From Stenopsyche tienmushanensis (taxonomy: Eukaryota > Arthropoda > Insecta > Trichoptera > Stenopsychidae), in NCBI GenBank assembly GCA_008973525.1, contig WACJ01000372.1, positions 124,001-188,000 on the forward strand: a DNA stretch of 64,000 bases, read 5' to 3'. This document shows positions 47,576-60,177 of this stretch, in pieces; positions within the stretch are counted from its first letter, which is position 1; each line of letters opens with the position of its first letter. The notes below the pieces were generated by a model. That model was given only the letters and a program-made list of their open reading frames with translations, did no database searches and was not told the DNA's origin. The translations under genes and the position numbers were made by a program.

Positions 47576-48832
47576 CAAGTTTAACATGATTATCCGGATT
47601 GTTCAAGATAAAATAAAAATACATAATTTGCTGATTTGCACGTTGAGAATTGTGTTCATTTTTGCTCACGTACGTAATGGATTGCGAAAATTCATGAAAA
47701 AATCAGGAAATACAAAACTCGAAGAGTGTATTTTTATGTGGTTCATACAGACACAAGACGATCAACTGGACAGACAATATCTGGTCTATTATTTTGTGAA
47801 CAAGCAATACTTTTCTATACAAAATTAAATGAAAATTCCACTTTCAAACCAAGTTCAGACTGGCTTGATAAATTCAAAAGACAACATGATATCAGGGAAT
47901 ATGAAATTCATAGGGAAACGCTTTCTTCTGTTATACCTTCAGCAACGTTCATTGACACATTGAAGCTATTTGTTTAGAAGGAAGGGTAAAAAACTAGTAA
48001 AAAATGTGTCAGAATGTGCAAATGCAGCCGGCAGACACAGACTGCCACTGTTTGTCATTGGAAAATCAAAGAACCCCAGATGATTTAAAATATTAGAGAT
48101 CTGAAAAAAGCCTGGATGAATGGGGAAGTTTTTAAGTGATGATATGAAAAACAGTTCATACCAGAAGTGAAAAAATATCAAAACTCCATAGATAAAAGAG
48201 AAAAACATTATTATTACTAGATAATGCACTGTCTATAGAAAGTTTAAACCAGATAGATGAAATGTTTACGGTAAAATTTCTTCCACCAAATGTCATTTCG
48301 GTAATACAACCGATGGATCACAGGGTGAAATAGAAACATTCAAACGTTTATATAGAAACTTTGAAAAAATCATGGAACACAATTTTGAAAAGACCTTTAA
48401 TACGTTGCGGAAGCAATAGTACAAATTTCTAGATGTACTGAATGCGACGAAAGGCCTAGTGGTTAAACCATTAATTAAAGAAATATCTGTCTCAGAAGAA
48501 CAAGGTCGAGAAGATGAAGAAGAGATTAACGAGGGGAGGGCGGTATTAGTCCTACACATTCTGAAGCTTTTTAGTATTTAGGTGTCACCATGAAATGGTT
48601 CGAGAACCAAGAAGAGTATAATTCAAAACAACTTTTATATCTTAAAAGTATTCGCGATTTGGCAGCTTCTAAAAGAAAAATTAGCTTAAAGCCAAAATTG
48701 ATAATCTAGAATCCAGACAAATAAAAATTACTCATACTTTCCCTGTCAATTATGATTATTTTCTATTATCCGGATTTTCCTTATCCGGACTACTTTCATC
48801 CCCAATTAGTGCAGATAATCGAGGTTCTACTG
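47576..48832 (+). mobile_element. Tigger/pogo-like DNA transposon relic
   Basis: The 3' end reads ATAATCGAGGTTCTACTG, the reverse of the CAGTAGAACCTCGATTAT type of Tigger inverted repeat. The 5' end near 47576 keeps only the inner GATTATCCGG part. About 1.26 kb, containing a broken transposase. Confidence 0.7.
47680..48560 (+). pseudogene. Jerky/Tigger-like transposase pseudogene
   Basis: Readable blocks in family order: KKSGNTKLEECIFMWFIQ, then in a shifted frame GQTISGLLFCEQAILFYTKL and SSDWLDKFKRQHDIREYEIH, which form the CENP-B-type DNA-binding domain. Then come ECANAAGRHRLPLFVIGKSK, IPEVKKYQ, LLLLDNALS and FLPPNVISVIQPMDH, the DDE core. The second catalytic aspartate (LLDNA) and the QPMD block survive. 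The segment with the first aspartate (NADETGL in the family) is deleted around 47975. Multiple stops and frameshifts make it non-functional. Confidence 0.8.
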
Positions 48833-49190
48833 TGGATATAAGATTTTCTTATTTGAAATTCTACTAAGTTTTTGATCCCTATAAGCATTGAACAGGAGTT
48901 AGAAAGTATGGCAAAGTCTGTTCTCAAAGAAACAAAGCCGGTAAAAAACATCAAACCGCATATTATTGTAATACTAAAAAGCCGGGCATGCATCTTGGCA
49001 TTACAAATTACAAAAACTAATATTTAAGAAATTATATTCATAAAGGTGTAAAGATATATAAAATGTCAAAATATAAAAGTTTTATACATTAATTTATGTG
49101 TGTAATGATTTTAAATTAGGAGTAAGAAATTCGCTAAAAGTGCTGCGAAACGTCTCGAGCTGGTTCGCCACGCGTGCCAGCAACGGGACA
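48833..49190. other. short unannotated stretch
   Basis: AT-rich, then a balanced 60 bp before the piggyBac-like end. No piggyBac coding sequence is recognised, so the element ending at 49202 is internally deleted or very diverged. Confidence 0.4.
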
Positions 49191-49206
49191 GAGTGCAAAG
49201 GGTTAA
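49185..49206 (+). mobile_element. piggyBac-like 3' end
   Basis: GGGACAGAGTGCAAAGGG followed by TTAA at 49203-49206 is close to the reverse complement of the 5' end of the 61.3-kb piggyBac element. It is therefore a 3' terminus of the same family. No partner 5' end lies within 3 kb upstream. Confidence 0.6.
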
Positions 49207-49256
49207 AAATTTATTTTCTAGCAAAATTTGGAACATTTTATTGCTATATAAAATGC

Positions 49257-49306
49257 TATATTATTATAAAAAGTAGCATAAACATGCTACTTTTTATAAT
49301 AATATA
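49257..49306. repeat. Perfect 23-bp hairpin
   Basis: Arms 49257-49279 and 49284-49306 are exact reverse complements around AAAC, with GTAGCAT/ATGCTAC next to the loop. It lies 50 bp after the piggyBac-like end. Function unknown. Confidence 0.9.
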
Positions 49307-50161
49307 CCACAGATCAATAAATAGGTTATAAGTAAAAAGCAAAAATGGAAATTTCTGAACTAAATTTAATACTTTACCGACGGCATTTTTCGAATATTTT
49401 CCCACCATATTATAGCTGGAAAATATAGTAGAGGCATGCATGCGGTCAGGTTACCGAAACGCTAGCACGTCGGACTTCCACCCACGTTTTATGTTTGAAA
49501 TTCATACACAAAGCGTCATTTCGCATTGCTGTAGTCGACGCCGGACAGCGAACCCGACTGTGTTGAATAAATATTTGAACAACGCAGTTTAGGGAGGTCA
49601 TCAATCAGGAGGGCGCAATCGGTGTTGGAAATTGCATTTCAACCTGGTGGTTTACAGCAATGTCGGCGAAACGGGAGAGTCGACCAAAAAAAAAAAGAAG
49701 GCTGGGAGAGGAAAAAACGTAATAACGGCATCGACGGCGAAATTGGACGGAAAAGATTGAGTGCTCGCAAACATTCAAAAGAAACTTGGAAATAACTAAA
49801 GATGGGAAGAGGATAAAAGGAGATTTCGATTCGGGAAGAGATAATGCCTGCTTTAGAGCAAAAGGGAAAATGGCAATTAGTGTTAGGTAGTGGCTCGTTC
49901 TCGGGAGGAAGTAGAATTAAGAACTCTTTCTTTTACGATAATGTTTTGAGCTAAAATGTTTTAAATTGACCATTGCCAATTCGAATTTATTTTCGATATC
50001 GACTCGTTCACTCATTCAGAACACTTTCATTTTACATGTTACATCCAGATTTGTACCAAAAGATATATCAAAGACGGTTTGCTGAAGTCTTGATTAGTGA
50101 GTCCAACTGAACAAGGAAGCACAAAAATATAATATCTTAGCGGGAGTACACAAAAAAGATC
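49307..50161. other. unannotated stretch with a balanced island
   Basis: About 49440-49920 is balanced and CpG-containing. No repeat or frame of note. Confidence 0.4.
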
Positions 50162-50254
50162 TTAACCCTTTGAACTCCCATGTAGAGGTGACCTAAATAT
50201 TTTTTACTCCAGCCTTTATTACAATTATTTAGAACTATTCTGATGTTTTTACAA
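50162..50254 (+). mobile_element. TTAA-element end (CCCTTTGAACTCC type)
   Basis: TTAA (50162-50165) plus CCCTTTGAACTCC and TTACAATTATTTAGAACTAT match 57015-57105 over about 90 bp. The similarity stops where the mariner relic begins. No other end is seen. Confidence 0.6.
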
Positions 50255-50780
50255 TAGTAAAATATTGGGTGGCAGAGTTTAAACGAAGCCGTACGAGGTG
50301 TTAAAACAAACATCTCACCAAATGAGATGACCACGCCAGAAATAATTAAGAAAATCTACAAAATAGCACTGGATGCCTGTTGACTGAAAGTGTACGAGAT
50401 AGTAGATATGTTAGATATTTCAAAACGTGCTGTACATCGCATATTAACAGAAAATTTGGACATGAGAAAGCTGTGTGCAAGATGAGTACCGCGTTTGCTC
50501 ACAATGGAACAAAAAGCAGTGTCCTTAGTATCGTGAGGATGTTTCAATCGAGCACAAAGCTCAGTTTTAGCGTCGATTTATAACCATGGATGAAACATGA
50601 TTCCATCACTCCATACCTGAGACCAATGAACAGTTGAAACAATGGGATGAAAAGGTAGAATCGGTTTCATTAGAACAATGCACCAGTTCACACATTAATT
50701 GGATAAAATCAATGGATTAAATCCTATTCGCCAGATTTAGCTCCCTTGAATTATTCTCTTTTTCCAAACTTGAAAAAATG
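50255..50780 (+). pseudogene. mariner relic (same family as 21.1 and 60.4 kb)
   Basis: Starts with KYWVAEFKRSRT. Next come TPEIIKKI, LDIS, HRILTENLDMRKLCAR with a stop, and the MDET region. It then jumps over the catalytic centre to APVHTLIG and SPDLAPLNYSLFPNLKK. The second catalytic block (HQDNAPVHT) is partly deleted and the third aspartate (PSDY in the family) reads LNY. Many stops. Inverted repeats were not found. Confidence 0.7.
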
Positions 50781-53700
50781 ATTTAAACCCAAATGTTTAT
50801 ATTTTCAACAATATGGAAATTAATAACGACACTAATATTTGGTCTTCTATCGACATTATGAAAGTGTTTTATTAATTAATTTCCTTTAGTTTAGTTTGTT
50901 CAAATTAGAATTTTTAAGCTCTATCTGAAACACTATTTTCAATGTATACACGCTGTTAAATGAAAATCAACGACGGAATGTTGTATTTTAAAATTTTTTT
51001 CAAAAAAGAAATCGCTAACGGCGCTTTTATCGCGAACGAAATCCAATTAATCACTGGGCCGTAGCATTTTATTCCAGAAAACAATTACTTTAGCTGATCC
51101 AAAATTTTATTCTCTCCCTCAAATATTAATATATGTTTTCATTGTATACATTTTGATAGCGAAGGAAAGCGCTCGTGTACACATGCAATAATATAGAGTT
51201 ACAAACAACACATGAAAAAGAAGCTTGTTGACTCAAAGAGGAAATATGAAAAGTGAGAAAGGGACTTGGCTGAGAATCTATTAAGATATGGGACAAAAAA
51301 AGCGTGTCGGCGAACCCGACAGAGACGGAACAAACGAAACCCCTAAGCGTGCATTAGCGTACTAATGGAAGGGCGTTGGAGCAACTTTTAAAATGTACTT
51401 CATTCCCACCCGCAGCGCCCACAAATCGGTTCGATCTCCCATATGAAATATTATCGCCAGTAAAGGGGAATACCTCATGAGCTATGCGATTAATTCAAGC
51501 TATTCCAGGCGAATCTTAATTTGCCAGTTTCTGTAGATTTGCAATAAGCGCCATGCTGAAATATTAATTGAGTTACTTGCGCCAAACCGGGCGAAAGGTG
51601 ATTTGGTGACGGAGCGTCGAGATTTCCATTCGACAAGAACAATGGTGTGAACTTACACGAAACAACCGACCGACTACGCCATGTGAAATTTAGAGTGTTT
51701 CAGCTATGTTCAGAATGTACAGTGGAATTTACGCTCCACTTAATGCGAAAGGGTATGAAATGATTAGCATTGAACCGATACTATCGCAAACCAAAATTTG
51801 ACGACATATTCAGATGGCTAATGTGACTTGTGTAATTTTGATTCGTGGTTCAGTGGATTTCCTAAAGAGCAATCTGTTAGCTTTGGCACACATCAAAGCG
51901 AAGCTGGACGATTGCACAGATTAAATGTATCGAATCTCATATTTAAAAATCACATCTGGTTTTGATACATTTGACTCTTCGAAAGGTTGAAACACGAATG
52001 GAATGAAAACAACTACTGATATACAGAATTCGAGCATTAAGTTGATTTCTCATTAAAATCGATTTGGTGCGAAATCAAGATTTACAAGATTCATTTTAAA
52101 AAAATGTGAAAAAACTCACAAAATATTATGATTTGAATAATCGGAGACACATAAGTAGTGTTGATAATATGAAAAAAGAAATTATTGCTACTCATATTTG
52201 TGAGATCTTGTCATGGACGCAGACCACGTTCTGTGAACATGTCCGAGTATGGCGTCCGATCGCGAGCCGCTCATTCGAAGTGTCAGCGGTCTGAAAAGAG
52301 GACCGGTTGGACACACAAACCTTGTGTCCACTCCCTCATCTTTTAGGGCCTTCAAAGCTTTTTGTGTATATAAGATAAGACGTTCTCCAGTTCCAGCTTA
52401 AATTTTTTTTGATCGATCTAGCTGATATTTTGGGAGGTTTCTCTCTATAGTATTATTTATTCAATATACCAAAAATTTTAAGATTTTCGCGTAAATAAAT
52501 TATTTTTTGAGGTAAAAATTGTCAAGTAAATGGTCAAAATTATGAAAGTTTGACTAAAAAGCTTACTACATTTTTAGTTTTATACGTTTTTTAAAATGTT
52601 GTATGTATGTTTATATAGAATTTAAAATAAACCAGGATTGAGACGTTCGATCGGAAATATTAATCTGAATTTGAAGATCCAGGAACTAAACCACAATATA
52701 AACACTTGGTTTGAGGCATCTACATGTGTGCATAAAATACACATTCCGTAGACTTAAACCCAATATGCATGTGCAAAATTCTCCATCATTAATCGTCCAA
52801 ACTTTTTAATATATGAAGTTGGATCAACTAAGCTTTTGAATAGTTTCTGGAGTACCTCCCGAAGCACGGTTTGAATTTTAATAAACTCTAATCGAGAGAG
52901 ACTTCTTTTATTTTTCAATGCCTTTGAATTCTTCTTCCGATACTTTTTCATCCTTTGATACATCCAGATGAGACTGGTTGTTTGCATGAACGGTTCGGCA
53001 ATGATCTGATACGGCTCCAAGTCCATTGAAAAAGAGCGAAAAGGCAATGTCTCGCAATTATATCTATATCAACAATGCGGCCCGCCGTTTTCCACTCAGT
53101 TAAGGCGGGCAATATTCAAATGAAGTGAGCATTTCGCATTCACACTTCATCGGCGGCGGTTAAATTAAGCTGACAAAGGCCGATCGAGACGAAACACAAA
53201 CGAAAGGCAACAATAAAAACGGAGTGGTCTTCGTCGCGCAATTAACCGCGCGATTGTGGAAAAATCCCATCATCAGCGCCAAAAGCCCCTCGAAACGGCG
53301 ACGATCCGGGATTCCCGCCGTTCGATGCGCCCCTGACAAACGGTCCAATTAGCAGAGAGGAAAAATATGGCCGCCCTCGAGGACGGGGCGAAAGGGCAAG
53401 ACGTGCCGAAAGGCGGAAATTAAAATTAGACTTTATATCGGGACCCTAGGAGAACGACTTTAATTGCTGTACTGAAGCGGCCCTGCACAAACGCCCTAGG
53501 CTTAAAAGAGTTAATAGAACGCGCCCGATGTGATATTGCATTATGTCGAAAATAATTAAAGTAAGCGAATTTATTACGCAGTTACTTTTACAACTCACGG
53601 GCTTCATTGGGGAGGGGATGTATCGCTTTAAATTAAAATCATCATCATAAACGACTTTATGATTTTTCACGGCTTAAGGCAGACGGGAACGGCCTGCAGG

Positions 53701-54619
53701 GGTTAACGAAGAATTCCTGAATAGAAATCAACTTAAATGTACACCATTTTGAAAAAAATGAGTATATATATAAAATTACATCTACAAAGCGTATATTCAT
53801 GAACATGGACAGGTCAACATGTCCGAAATGTCCGCAAATTTAATCCGATAATCGAAGAGATTAATAATAGACTTTTTATAACATAGAAGAACAGTACAAT
53901 ATTCAAGGCATCTATCTACATTATGGAGTGGTGGTTAGTAATCCTAATCATATTGTGGTTTTTTACACAACTCTTTCAATAACAGCCCGCTTATCTTAAT
54001 TTATTTGATTCGATTTTTTAATATATTTACGAAAATTAATGTCTCGCAGGTGTTAAAAATGAAAAATCAATTTATAAGGGAAATTTCCCAATATTTTTAA
54101 CACATTGCTTGCGGAAGTAAGAATCTCCATTATCGGCTGCCACTCATCGAATGCTGAAGAAGGTTTTTTTTCCGTAAATATTATATGTTAAAAGAGGGGA
54201 AAAATACGATAATATATTTCGTGTCCCGGTATTGTATTTTTAAAATTGAAATATTTTCTCACTACGTTCATATCTTGGTATTTTTTTCAATAGCAGATTC
54301 GAGTTTTTTCAGCAGACTGTTTCGCGATTTTCAGACCGTCACGAAAATTACTTAAAAGTAGCATCACTGAACCGTGCCTCAAGTTTCTTCAAAATTTCGC
54401 TTGATTTAATGCCTTCGTTTACGAGAAATCGAATAATTACGCGTTGCGCAACAGATGATGCTACATTTCACCTTCTTTCTTCAATAACGGAATCAAGAAG
54501 CTTCCTATTCGATGAAAATATTATAATGAAGGGAACTATGTAGAAAAATAAGATACTTCTGGTTATATTTAAATCACTCTTCTAACAGCGAGCTTGTTAT
54601 ATATTGAATTAGCTAATTA
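50781..54619. other. long unannotated stretch with two CpG-containing islands
   Basis: About 51000-51720 and 53040-53720 are balanced and CpG-rich without repeats. The second contains CGCGCAATTAACCGCGCG. A 97-codon minus-strand frame at 52754-53047, rich in Lys and Arg, has no recognised domain. The rest is AT-rich. No gene is supported. Confidence 0.4.
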
Positions 54620-55192
54620 TCAGGTTGAGTCATAAATAGTTGCCGGCGGAAAGAAGCCGTTATAATTATTCGGTTTTAGCCTTGATGAGTCGTCCGTATT
54701 GGTGAGTATAGGGTATTATTAGATAGGTATGAGTCTTATCAGTCTTTCGACAATAGTAATCCACCACTGGCTTATAAATAAAAATGAAACAATCAGTGCC
54801 GATAAATACACTTAACAGCTACAAGTGTTCTCTCGTACACGACAATGCAAAACCGCACAAAATAAAATTGACGCAGCAAAAAAATTTGGAACTTGGGTAG
54901 TCTGTCTTACCACATCCTCCATATTCCCAGGACTTTGGCCTAACCGACTACCACATATTTTGTTATTTGCAGAATTTCTTAAATGGAAAAATAATCAAAA
55001 ATGATGAGGAAGTGAATCACGCTATCGAAAATTTATTTTCATCTAAATCTGCCAAATTTTATGAAAATAGTATTGATAAGTTACCAGTAAAATGGGAAAA
55101 AGTTATTAGTAACAAAGGTGAATATGTGATTTGTTAAAGCCAAATAAATGTTGGAAAAAAAAATATCGGCAAGTATTTATGACTCGATTTAT
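54620..55192 (+). mobile_element. Internally deleted mariner (TTAGGTTGAGTC family)
   Basis: The left inverted repeat is TCAGGTTGAGTCATAAATAG at 54620, preceded by TA. The right repeat is CGGCAAGTATTTATGACTCG, ending about 55192, with its last bases decayed. At about 573 bp it is less than half of a full mariner. It is the sister of the relic at 1880-2117. Confidence 0.75.
54829..55136 (+). pseudogene. mariner transposase C-terminal third
   Basis: One frame reads LVHDNAKPHKIKLTQQKN, a stop within ELG*SVLPHPPYSQDF, then GLTDYHIFCYLQNFLNGK. After two stops a shift gives DEEVNHAIENLFSSKSAKFY and ENSIDKLPVKWEKVISNKG. The second and third catalytic aspartates (HDNA, TDYH) remain, but the whole N-terminal two thirds, including both DNA-binding domains and the first aspartate, is deleted. 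It cannot encode a functional enzyme. Confidence 0.8.
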
Positions 55193-55932
55193 GACTCCAT
55201 TCAGTTAAAAAATAATACTTATACATTTACGAAAATATGATAATTTTTCTGGGACATTTTAAAAGCTAATATGGCACATTATTTTAGGTATCGAAATATA
55301 TTTTCTCCAATAGGATGCATGTTTATTTTTTCAGCCCCATTGAAATATTTCAAAATAAAAAATCCTGCCTTACAGGGTTACTCTAACTATAATATATAAG
55401 TGGACTTGGAAAATACATTTCACCGCATTTGTGGAAAATAACCAAAGAGGCAATGTAATAAAACTTTCATTCAGTCTTTGGTTGACATTCTAAATTTTTA
55501 GTCATAAAAGTGCAATCTGCATTTTATATAACATTTTTTTCATTCAAAGGGATCATTCGTTGCGGGAATTCCAGTTGCGGAAACATTACGTCAACGACTG
55601 GATGGTAGCGATAAAAGCGACCATATAAAATACAAGGAGAATAGTCTTGACAATAGGGAAAGCCGGAAGTGCGGTTGAATGCAAACCGAAAACGCAAAAG
55701 AACATTTGGCACACGTCATAACCATAAAATTCAACCAGACCAAGATCTTTCCACTGTTTCATTTGCACGACTACAGGGTGTCTGATTTATTTGTGGCGAA
55801 CTGCACTCTGCATATGAATGTGGCATTTAGGGTCTTCCCAGCAGGAGAGATTTTAATGTCGAGACATCATAAAAAAATCAAATGAGGAGCGCATTAAAAT
55901 TTATATTACTGAGCATTGAAATTATGTTTATC
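55193..55932. other. unannotated stretch
   Basis: AT-rich. Short overlapping frames at 55524-55885 on both strands have no motif. Confidence 0.4.
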
Positions 55933-56050
55933 CTTTGATGAGTATGCACTCATAGGTTGAGTGCAATCGAGTGATCCAGAGCGAGTATAAAGAAAAAGAA
56001 ACTCATTCCCGTGATGTGTGCGCTACAAAAATTAACTCACTAATCAAAGG
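55933..56050. mobile_element. Short MITE with R1-type ends
   Basis: The left end CCTTTGATGAGTATG and right end AACTCACTAATCAAAGG form inverted repeats (11 of 12 outer positions). They match the CCTTTGATTAGTGAG ends of the R1/TTAA elements. The flanks (TTAT and AACA) no longer show an intact TTAA duplication. Confidence 0.45.
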
Positions 56051-57014
56051 AACAATATAAATTTGCGCAGTTGAATTGAATATCAAACTGTAATAATTTA
56101 AATTTAATGAAAATAACGAACGGTCGAGATTGGTCATAAAAATTGGATCGAAATGGACTTCCAAGTCGACGAATGATTTTTTTATCTCCACTAAATGGAA
56201 TTAAGGGTAAACGCGAAGAAAGATACAATAAGGAACGGCGATAGCTACTTAAAATACAATTTCGAAATAAACGAGAAGAGTTTATGGCTCGAGACATTCC
56301 TATTCCGCCCTTAATACGTAGCTTACTGCAGCGTACATAATTCTCAATTTCTTTAAATCCCTCTTGCATTTTTCTAAATTCGCCGGCGACGAAAGAAGTT
56401 CGCAATAAAAGCACAAAACAGCGGCGATAAAAGGCAAATTTGTATATCGTCGAGTCTGCATCCTGGAGGACAATGTTCGGAAGGTGATTAAAATGCCATT
56501 AGTCGCCAAACGGGAAGAGTCCAAGTTTAATCCGAAGAGAGAAACCTTTCAGTGCACAACAATCCTTTGTGATATTATTTCCTTAAGCGATGGCCCTCTT
56601 ATTAATATTTGTCTATGGAGAAAAATGTCGTCGATGCGGTCCTTTGTTGAGTCGGTGTCAAATGTGGTGGATCTTGTTGGGTTCGTGGAATGCCACTCTT
56701 ATCCATCTCGAGATGAGATGGACCCGCTCAAGGATATTGAATTCTCCTTATCGGGGTGCTACGTACACACTGTCTTTCGAAAAGCATGAGGTTGAGTGCC
56801 TATCGCAAAGATGGACGGAATGGATGATTGAAAAATGTATTTTTCAAACATCAACATCCAATACAAAACTTATAAAATATACTCAACTACCTAAAATTTT
56901 TATTCAAATAACCCTGTTATAATTTAGCTGAATGTGTAATAGGCAATGTATGCGGAGATGTCATACTAAAATCCATTATCCTTTTAAAAAAATGACAAGA
57001 AATATTATACGTAC
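56051..57014. other. unannotated stretch
   Basis: About 56200-56520 is balanced. Overlapping 101- and 110-codon frames at 56484-56922 have no recognised domain and compete for the same DNA. No gene is supported. Confidence 0.35.
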
Positions 57015-57545
57015 TTAACCCTTTGAACTCCAATGTCTAGGTAGCCTCGACATTTTGAACTCCAACCTCGATTACAATTATTTAGAGCTATTCTAATGTG
57101 TTTATTTTTTGAAACATCAGAGCAACTGTTCTAGGATAGGTAAATTACTCATTTTATGACAAAACACCCATTTAATCACTTCCTGGAATTTTTCCGTACA
57201 AGTTATATTTCCACACTTGTACCATATTATAAAAGCTTCAATACTCAGCGATTGAATAGACCAGAGCTAGAAGAATAGTTGTGCAGCTTTTCAATATATT
57301 TGCAATGGATGGTTCCAGAAAAATGATCACTTGTACTTATAATTAAGTGTCCTAATATCGAAAAACATTTTTATTTTGGGTAATATACCGTTTTTTCCCA
57401 TTTTATTATCAAAAATATAATTTTAGACACTTCAATCATGTTTCCGTGCTACAACTTAAGCCCCGTCTACAGAATCCCTAGCCATCTTGTATCAAAAATA
57501 GATGTTGTTTATTCAATAATAATTAGCGTTAATTAATTAGCAATC
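57015..57545. mobile_element. TTAA-element end plus piggyBac-like start region
   Basis: TTAA (57015-57018) and CCCTTTGAACTCC match 50162. About 57440-57500 on the minus strand matches the start region at 8400: ATG at 57485, then MARDSVDGA and a stop. The two parts are oppositely oriented, so this may be one non-autonomous element read from its 3' end, with its 5' end near 57540, but the right boundary is not certain. Confidence 0.45.
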
Positions 57546-57594
57546 TTAGATCGATAAGCTTGACACTTGTCATTAGTCAAATTAATAAAAACAA

Positions 57595-58060
57595 AGAGAA
57601 GATAAGCAAGTGCGAACAGACAAGGGTAGGAATGCAAGTTTAGAGGTCGATCTCGAAATATATTTAGACAGTTCTGAAAGACATTATAGAAAGACGTTTG
57701 TAAAGTTAACATTTGCAAGTCGTTATAGAAATACGTAAAGATGAGACGCTGAATTCGCTTTTTGGAGATTTGGACTTCAGAGACGCGCATATCTGGTGGA
57801 CGCAGCGACGAACGAGCTAATTAAATAAACACTGTCGATACCACAAAATATTCGCTCATTTCTTCAAGTAAACGTAAAACAATACACTTGAAATCGATTC
57901 ATATCATTCACACATCATTATTAGTCGACAAATTTGGGTTGACGATCTATACAATCATCGTTTTATGCGTCTCTCTCTCTCCCCGAGCTCAACTTACTAG
58001 AGTGCTCTTTTTGAATCAATGGAATTCGCTCGCAAATACGCGATCATCCTACCATACAGG
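57595..58060 (+). repeat. Dispersed repeat R1, copy 2
   Basis: Collinear with 17655-18105 and about 85 to 90% identical by eye in the first 230 bp. Shares GAGGTCGATCTCGAAA, GTTAACATTTGCAAGTCG, CGCAGCGACGAACGAG, AAATAAACACTGTCGATA and CGATCTATACAATCATC. Confidence 0.65.
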
Positions 58061-58529
58061 TTAAAGATTTAATTTAATTTTGAAGAATTGAATTCAAACC
58101 AAATCGATTGCCATTGTCTGAAACCACATGGCATCGTTGTTTGATAATAATATATATTATCTTGGATTCTTTAGGAAGATAATCTAGCACAACAGTCAAT
58201 GGGATAACATATTTGCCATGAAACGATTTTCAAGCAAATTTATATATTTCCGCAATAGTTTACTGTTCATAAAGTCACACTTGTCAAATGACGAATATAT
58301 TACATTGGAAACTATGAAACGGGCGTTATGGTTAGGTTTGTGTTCAGCTGTGATTTTATGAGGTTCATTTTCACATAAATTCAATACATTTTAAAGGTAT
58401 TCTTCTTCCTCATTTCGTAATTATTTTTTCGTGTTTTTATCCAATTATATTTTTCTCCGAAACCAGATAGTAACAAAACGCGATTTACATCTACTTTCTT
58501 TTACGAGTTCAAATTTAAACAACATAGAG
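58061..58529. other. AT-rich stretch
   Basis: Nothing recognised. Confidence 0.4.
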
Positions 58530-58975
58530 CAAGTATGCATCTTTATTGTTTCGAAATAAACGATTTTTGTTTATACACCAAATCATCACTTGTAATGAAA
58601 AGTGGATATTGTATGATAATCGAGAACGATCAAGCAAACGGGTAGATAAGAATACATCCCCAGGACACACTCCTAAGCGTAAATTTCATCAAAAAAAGAT
58701 TTTGGTTAACCTATGGTGGAATGCCAAAGGAGTGAACCATTATTCCTTGCGGATTCCTATTGCGGTGATATTGATGTCATGCATAAGAAACTTATGAAAA
58801 AACAATTTTGACAAATTAACTTCTCTACAATATGAAATTTTACCACATCCTCCAATTCACCAGACGAAGACTGACTGATTAACTAAAAATGAAGATTAAA
58901 AAAAGGCATGCATGATTTGCCCAATCATTATCAAAAGGTCGTAAATGCCAATGGAAGTTATTTTAATTACATATA
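58530..58975 (+). pseudogene. mariner relic (mellifera-like wording)
   Basis: FLFIHQIITCNEKWILYDNR, then HTPKRKFHQKKILVNLWWNA and KGVNHYS, are typical of the mariner catalytic core. The first catalytic aspartate is replaced by asparagine (TCNEKW; TCDEKW in the family). The second catalytic block is deleted: the sequence jumps to YEILPHPP and, after frame changes, ends with VVNANGSYFNYI-like C-terminal wording near 58970. No inverted repeats were found. It is not the same family as the 26.9-kb or 60.4-kb mariners. Confidence 0.75.
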
Positions 58976-60177
58976 ATAAATAATGTGAAAAAAGCGACTT
59001 TTGTTTCTTATTTTTATTCAACGCCCATTTCATTGTTTCCAACCCAATATTATCCATGTTATCAACAATATTTTAATACTTACTCCACAGATATCATTGC
59101 TGCGCATATATAGAAGAAAAAGTCTTACCTGAAAACAAAAATAAGGACAAATTAATTATATTCCTCTCGATAAAACATTAATTATTTTTGAATACGTCAG
59201 AAATGTAATTGATATTATGTTTTGATAATAAAATATTTACGGTCAATGTTAAGATATAATGTTATTGAGTCCATGAAATTAAAATAAAATGCGTCAAAGG
59301 CGATTGATTGCCATACTGAGAAACCATTTCAAGACTAATTTGATAACCCCTTGACATTTATTAAATGTCTCATCTCATGTACTTGTGGGCGTATTAAATT
59401 TTGCCACATATGAAACCAAATTCGATTCAATTTAAACGAAGATATCGTATCTTTCTCGATAAAGTGGCGCTAAAAAGCACCAGCCGCATCAAACTACAAA
59501 AGCATAAGTTTGTTTTAATTATAAACACAAACTTAGATTAGTATGCAATCATAACAACCAAAACTTGTGAATGGTAATTTGATATAACATCAACAAAAAC
59601 ACAGCCCCCGCACCTTGATTATTCCGGGTCAAAAAGGGACCCATTCGAGTTAAACGGGAATATATGAACCGCTTAAAATGTGTGCACAATTTCGGGATTC
59701 GGAATCGCCCGGGACAAATGCGGGTCACTTTGGGCGAATGCTGGAGATTTAGAAAGAAAAATCCCCCGCAGTGGGAGCGACGATGAAAAAAATATGTAAC
59801 AAATGTCATCCGCTACCATCCGAGAGATAAGATAAATTCCTCGTCGTTTGTGGTTGATCGGTCAAATGTGAGGATCAAAAAAGGTATCATGATAAAGGCA
59901 CCTTAAGTGCTACGAGTCCTCTTCTTCGCCCACTACAGGAAGAAATCTCTCGGAAGTGATACTACATGACGATTCTTTTTTGTGTGGGAGGACGCGGTCT
60001 CAAAAACGAATACATGAAATGTGGATCTATTAATCACAAATGCTACTCGTAAATTAACAAACGCGCCTTTAAATTTCGTGAAAGTGTTATGCTCGAATAT
60101 GTAAATTGAACAACTATTTCATTAGGAATTGGGAGATACTTCAATAGGAAATGTTTTCGTATGAGATTCGTTCATTA
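58976..60177. other. AT-rich stretch and CpG-containing island
   Basis: About 59400-60060 is balanced with CpGs and no repeats; an 86-codon minus-strand frame there has no motif. The rest is AT-rich. Confidence 0.4.

Noticed and set aside
52754..53047. 97-codon basic minus-strand frame as a gene
   Set aside because: No recognised domain, no splice or polyadenylation context, and it sits at the edge of an AT-rich stretch.
56484..56922. 101- and 110-codon overlapping frames
   Set aside because: They use the same DNA in different phases, and neither shows a known motif.
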